Below are positions 61,076-64,000 of a stretch of 64,000 nucleotides of DNA, piece by piece. Position 1 is the first letter of the stretch, and each line of letters opens with the position of its first letter. Under the pieces are notes generated by a model. That model did not search any database. It was not told where the DNA came from and worked only from the letters and a program-made list of their open reading frames with translations. Source of the stretch: Rhynchopus sp. YZ270_cl-10 (lineage: Eukaryota; Euglenozoa; Diplonemea; Diplonemida; Diplonemidae); the NCBI GenBank assembly GCA_964035575.1, contig OZ037905.1:1079001-1143000 (forward strand), given 5' to 3'. The position numbers and the translations under genes were made by a program.

Positions 61076-62291
61076 ACCCATAACCCCCCCCATAACACTA
61101 CCTACCTACACTTTTTTGCTGCATCGAACACTCTCGCTTCCAAGAGGTTCTCGCAAAAAAGGTTCACCCCAACAAAGGGCAAGGATGCTCACAGACTCAT
61201 CTCAAAAGAGTGTTTCTTCTCCGATGAAACAAATCAAAGGTGGATATGAAGAACCCGAGCCTCTCAATGCACCCCAAAGAACGCAACGTTTCAACATCCG
61301 AACACAACACAACGGAAAGACGCCAAACACACACCTTTGATTGCGTATCCCAAAGGGAACTAACCTTTCCCCCCTTCAACCCTAGCCTCCCCCGATACCC
61401 ACCATTTGAGAGAAACTGCTCAGATTTGCATAGGAAAGCTACTGCCAATCCTTCAATGCGGCCTTCTCCAACCCCCTTCCATGCCCTACCCAAAAAACAG
61501 AAGTGAAACAGCGGAAACGTCTTCGCATTTGGAAGTTAACACAACGTGGGTTAAACCTTCCCCCATTGAGGAGTTGTACCTATGCAGGAGGGAAACTCAA
61601 CCCAAGAGGCAATTCAGCACCCCCCCGCTCCCAGCCCACGCAGCTTCTGCCAATTTCTTACCCAGATTATTTTTCGTGGGGAAGAGCTTGGTGTTTGAAC
61701 GTTCGAAGAGTCTATCTCCCCCTACCACTATAGTATACCACCCGTACAATCAACCATCTCTAGAAACGCCCCTCAAGTACACAACGGACTCAAATCGCCA
61801 CTACGAAGCTTGGTACCCCCCCTCCTTATCCACGCTCCGCACTCCTCACCGTTCACCTCTCACCTCCCTACAAAGCGCAAAGGTATGGTGTGTTGGCTAT
61901 CCTCTCCTCCTCAACAACGCAGTTTTCCTTTACCCCTACCCAGTACAGAGGAAGTGTTATCAACTCCGTCCGCGGTTCAGCATCCTGAACCGCTCGGTGC
62001 GAAAACACTCCTCTCACCCCCCACTCCTTGCCCCCTCATTGGGAGAAGCAAAAACCTACAAAAAGAAGAGCCACATCCTCGGACATCTCTCCTCACTTCG
62101 TTTTCCGTCCATCTCACGCCTTATCCCCCATCAGAGCGAAATCGCAGTATCCCCCCATCACACCTCTCCTAGATGCTACTGTGTGTGTATGGTGACCCTA
62201 AAAGAAGAGAGCCCACAGATAATCGGAAGATGCCCACATTCTCCCAACACTGTGTCCACGTGGAGGGGGTGTACCATCCCAGGAAAGAAAG

Positions 62292-62334
62292 GTTGATAAG
62301 ATGACCCTAAGCCCTCTCGTTTTCGTAGTCACCT
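62292..62334 (+). repeat. Type A hairpin
   Basis: GTTGATAAGATGACCCTAAG then CCCTCTCGTTTTCGTAGTCA and CCTT. Confidence 0.65.
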
Positions 62335-62950
62335 TTTTTTCATCTCATTTATCGGCAATGTCAGCTACATTAAAAAAATGGAAAAGTCTATTATGCAGCT
62401 AACCCCTCCTCATCCTCATCCTCCCCCTTCCGCTTCCCCCCCCTGCCCCAACTCTTCCCTGTACAGCACGCCTTATTCTGCTCCCCTCACTGAAGAAAAA
62501 ATCATGATCACTCTTTTCCATTCTATCACCACCCCCGCTTTCAGACAGGTATGAATAGATGTGAACACGGTTGCGACTTTAGACAAAGGAGTTATCTATT
62601 GATGCAAACCACTTCCCCATCTCCCCATCTCATGTGTTGGGCTGCACCCCACCCGGGTTAGGAATGCATTCACCCAGACCCATATATCACCACAGTACCC
62701 TCTCTCCTTGCGAATACCTCTGCACTGTGAAAAAGGGTGGGACGTAGGTGGTTCCGTACCGTAAGAAAACTGCTAACACCTCCCTCTCTCCCCACTGCGT
62801 ATTGTATTTGTCTCCTTTTCGCTAACACCCTCTATGCTGCTGACATCACGTAAAAGAATCACGAAACGAACTAACCTCAATCTCATCAATCCCATAAGAG
62901 CCACGCTCCAACCCCACCCTGATAATCCTCCAAAGAAAGCCCAAAAAAAA

Positions 62951-63013
62951 GTGAAGTTATTGATGCAGGCACCTCCGACTGACCCACCTACGATGCCAGC
63001 TGGATGAAAGCAC
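62951..63013 (+). repeat. Type D hairpin
   Basis: GTGAAGTTATTGATGCAGGC then ACCTCCGACTGACCCACCTA and CGATGCCAGC. It stands before R6 copy 2 as the 60424 copy stands before R6 copy 1. Confidence 0.7.
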
Positions 63014-63175
63014 ACTGAAAGTACCCTGCGGCCAACAAGAAGACGCAAAAAGGAAACCTAAGTAGACAAAAAGGAGGGGAAAAAAAAACGCACAACGTAG
63101 AGATGAGCCCTCTCTCCCCATTCCCTCCTCCGGCTCTTCTTCTTCTTCTCTTCTGCCCCTGAAACAGATACACAA

Positions 63176-63298
63176 TGCTTCCTCCCCATCCCCCTAGACT
63201 TTGCTTTTTTGTTTGTATAGCACTCTCAAAGCGGATCATCAAAGGACGAACCGCGATCTGCTAAACAAAACAAAAAAGAGAGAAAGAGAGAGAGAGGT
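63176..63298 (+). repeat. Direct repeat R6, copy 2
   Basis: Same blocks as 60820-60938, including GCGGATCATCAAAGGACGAA and the closing (GA)n. Confidence 0.75.
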
Positions 63299-63611
63299 AG
63301 AGGTATGAGAGCTCTCCCAATCCCCTCCATGGACTGCAGCAACACAAAGACCTGTCCCGTTCTGTTCACCTCGAAGCTGTCTGTGGTGACCTACTCAGTG
63401 TTAGGTCGTGCAACCCGTTGCTGAAAAGATTTTGTCACATCACAACAAAGCGGTGAACAAAAAAAAAAAACCCCCCCCCACAAAAAACCCCCGCACACCC
63501 CAATCCAATGTCTGCTTCATCACTTCGGGGCAAATCAATGCGTTGGATGTTGTCCATCGTCATAACGTAGATCTCTGCACTATTCTAGAGACGTTCCGTT
63601 CACCTTCACAA

Positions 63612-63730
63612 AGGTTGACTTTGAAATACCGCTACCTACAGCACGCTACCTTGGTACAATGACCGGGTGTACCGGGGGGGGTGGACCCCACCCCAACCAT
63701 GCAGTCCTCACATCCATTTCGAGGTTGTCA
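63612..63730 (+). repeat. Type E composite repeat
   Basis: GGTTGACTTTGAAATACCGC, GCTACCTTGGTACAATGACC, GGGTGTACC and CATCCATTTCGAGGTTGTC. Confidence 0.6.
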
Positions 63731-63740
63731 TCAGGGCAGA

Positions 63741-63770
63741 TGCTATGTCTCTCATGCATACACATCTCGT
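63741..63770 (+). repeat. Type B hairpin
   Basis: GATGCTATGTCTCTCATGCA then TACACATCTC. Stem and loop box changed together. Confidence 0.5.
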
Positions 63771-64000
63771 TGATGAAAAAGCTGGCAAGATACAACCCAA
63801 TCCTGGCGTGTTCAGTGACCTAAAGCCCCATCCCCCTCTAACCTTCCCCGTGGATTGTAGAAGGTGGTCATTGAGCGTTGCTCTTCAAAGAAAGGTTCGT
63901 CAGATGAGCAGAATCCTTGAAAGTGTCAAGGAGTTGAGGAATCATGAAGGTTGGAGTATAAAAAAATGGGAAGGGGGTGGTTTGCTGTTTTGTTGTGTGA

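Larger units (their letters stand above)
58513..64000. other. Repeat array, largely without genes
   Basis: Less A/T-rich than other spacers. It contains several type E and D repeats in the same order, and a directly repeated block (60820-60938 and 63176-63298). Frames such as 61406-62296 (+) are Pro/Ser/Thr-rich and overlap similar open frames, so I do not call them genes. Confidence 0.5.

Noticed and set aside
59899-61093. Repeated peptide IPVHLIDEWK in several minus-strand frames
   Set aside because: It comes from the type E repeat, which carries its own conserved hairpin; the frames around it are not conserved.
61406-62296. 296-codon plus-strand open frame
   Set aside because: Pro/Ser/Thr/Leu-rich, in a C/T-rich stretch where other frames are also open, opposite to all other genes and next to a hairpin repeat. 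No recognisable domain.
1-64000. tRNA, rRNA, CRISPR, LTR, LINE or Polinton sequences
   Set aside because: I looked for T-arm (GGTTCGA) boxes with acceptor stems, long direct terminal repeats, reverse transcriptase and capsid-type motifs and saw none. A scan with tRNAscan-SE and protein profiles would settle it.

Overview
The window looks like nuclear DNA of a microbial eukaryote (a protist). The genes I trust encode eukaryotic proteins: a receptor-type adenylyl cyclase, a FYVE protein, a 25S-rRNA methyltransferase-like protein, a five-RRM protein, a TKL-like kinase, a eukaryotic-type glucose-6-phosphate isomerase and a GPI-anchor-type surface protein. They sit in long, homopolymer-rich spacers with many DNA-transposon remnants. 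All 12 confident genes lie on the minus strand. One-way gene clusters are typical of Euglenozoa (kinetoplastids, diplonemids). However, I predict three conventional GT-AG introns of about 500 nt and there is a TKL-like kinase, which argues against a trypanosomatid. A diplonemid-like or other euglenozoan is my best guess, held loosely.

Layout. 1-1504: spacer with a hAT-type non-autonomous element. 1505-3084: a two-exon Lys/Glu-rich protein. 3085-9895: gene-free, with hairpin repeats and several TIR elements. 9896-15292: the 1798-residue adenylyl cyclase. 17264-28196: the densest part, with FYVE, BMT5-like, a small coiled-coil protein, a membrane-anchored class V aminotransferase-fold pseudoenzyme, a possible C12orf4/FERRY3-like protein and a GPI-type surface protein. 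30352-32613: a two-exon Crinkler/RHS-type P-loop plus nuclease-fold gene. 32614-40214: spacer with a piggyBac-like remnant. 40215-42746: RRM protein. 46837-49027: protein kinase with a downstream acidic exon. 49028-56673: spacer with a second piggyBac-like element. 56674-58512: glucose-6-phosphate isomerase. 58513-64000: an array of structured repeats with at most one small gene.

The most unusual feature is a large set of short hairpin elements (35-160 nt, at least eight families, more than 55 copies recognised by eye) in the spacers and in one intron. Most share a plan: an AAGTT-like lead, a 5' stem arm, a CCTC or CCTCTCG box at the start of the loop, then the 3' arm. Stem sequences differ between copies while pairing is kept. 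Every clear copy lies in the same orientation, opposite to the genes. The transposon-like repeats, in contrast, occur in both orientations. This suggests either structured parts of the minus-strand transcripts or a family of plus-strand small RNAs. I saw no tRNA, rRNA, CRISPR, LTR, LINE or Polinton sequence. Coordinates of repeats are from reading by eye and may be off by a few bases.
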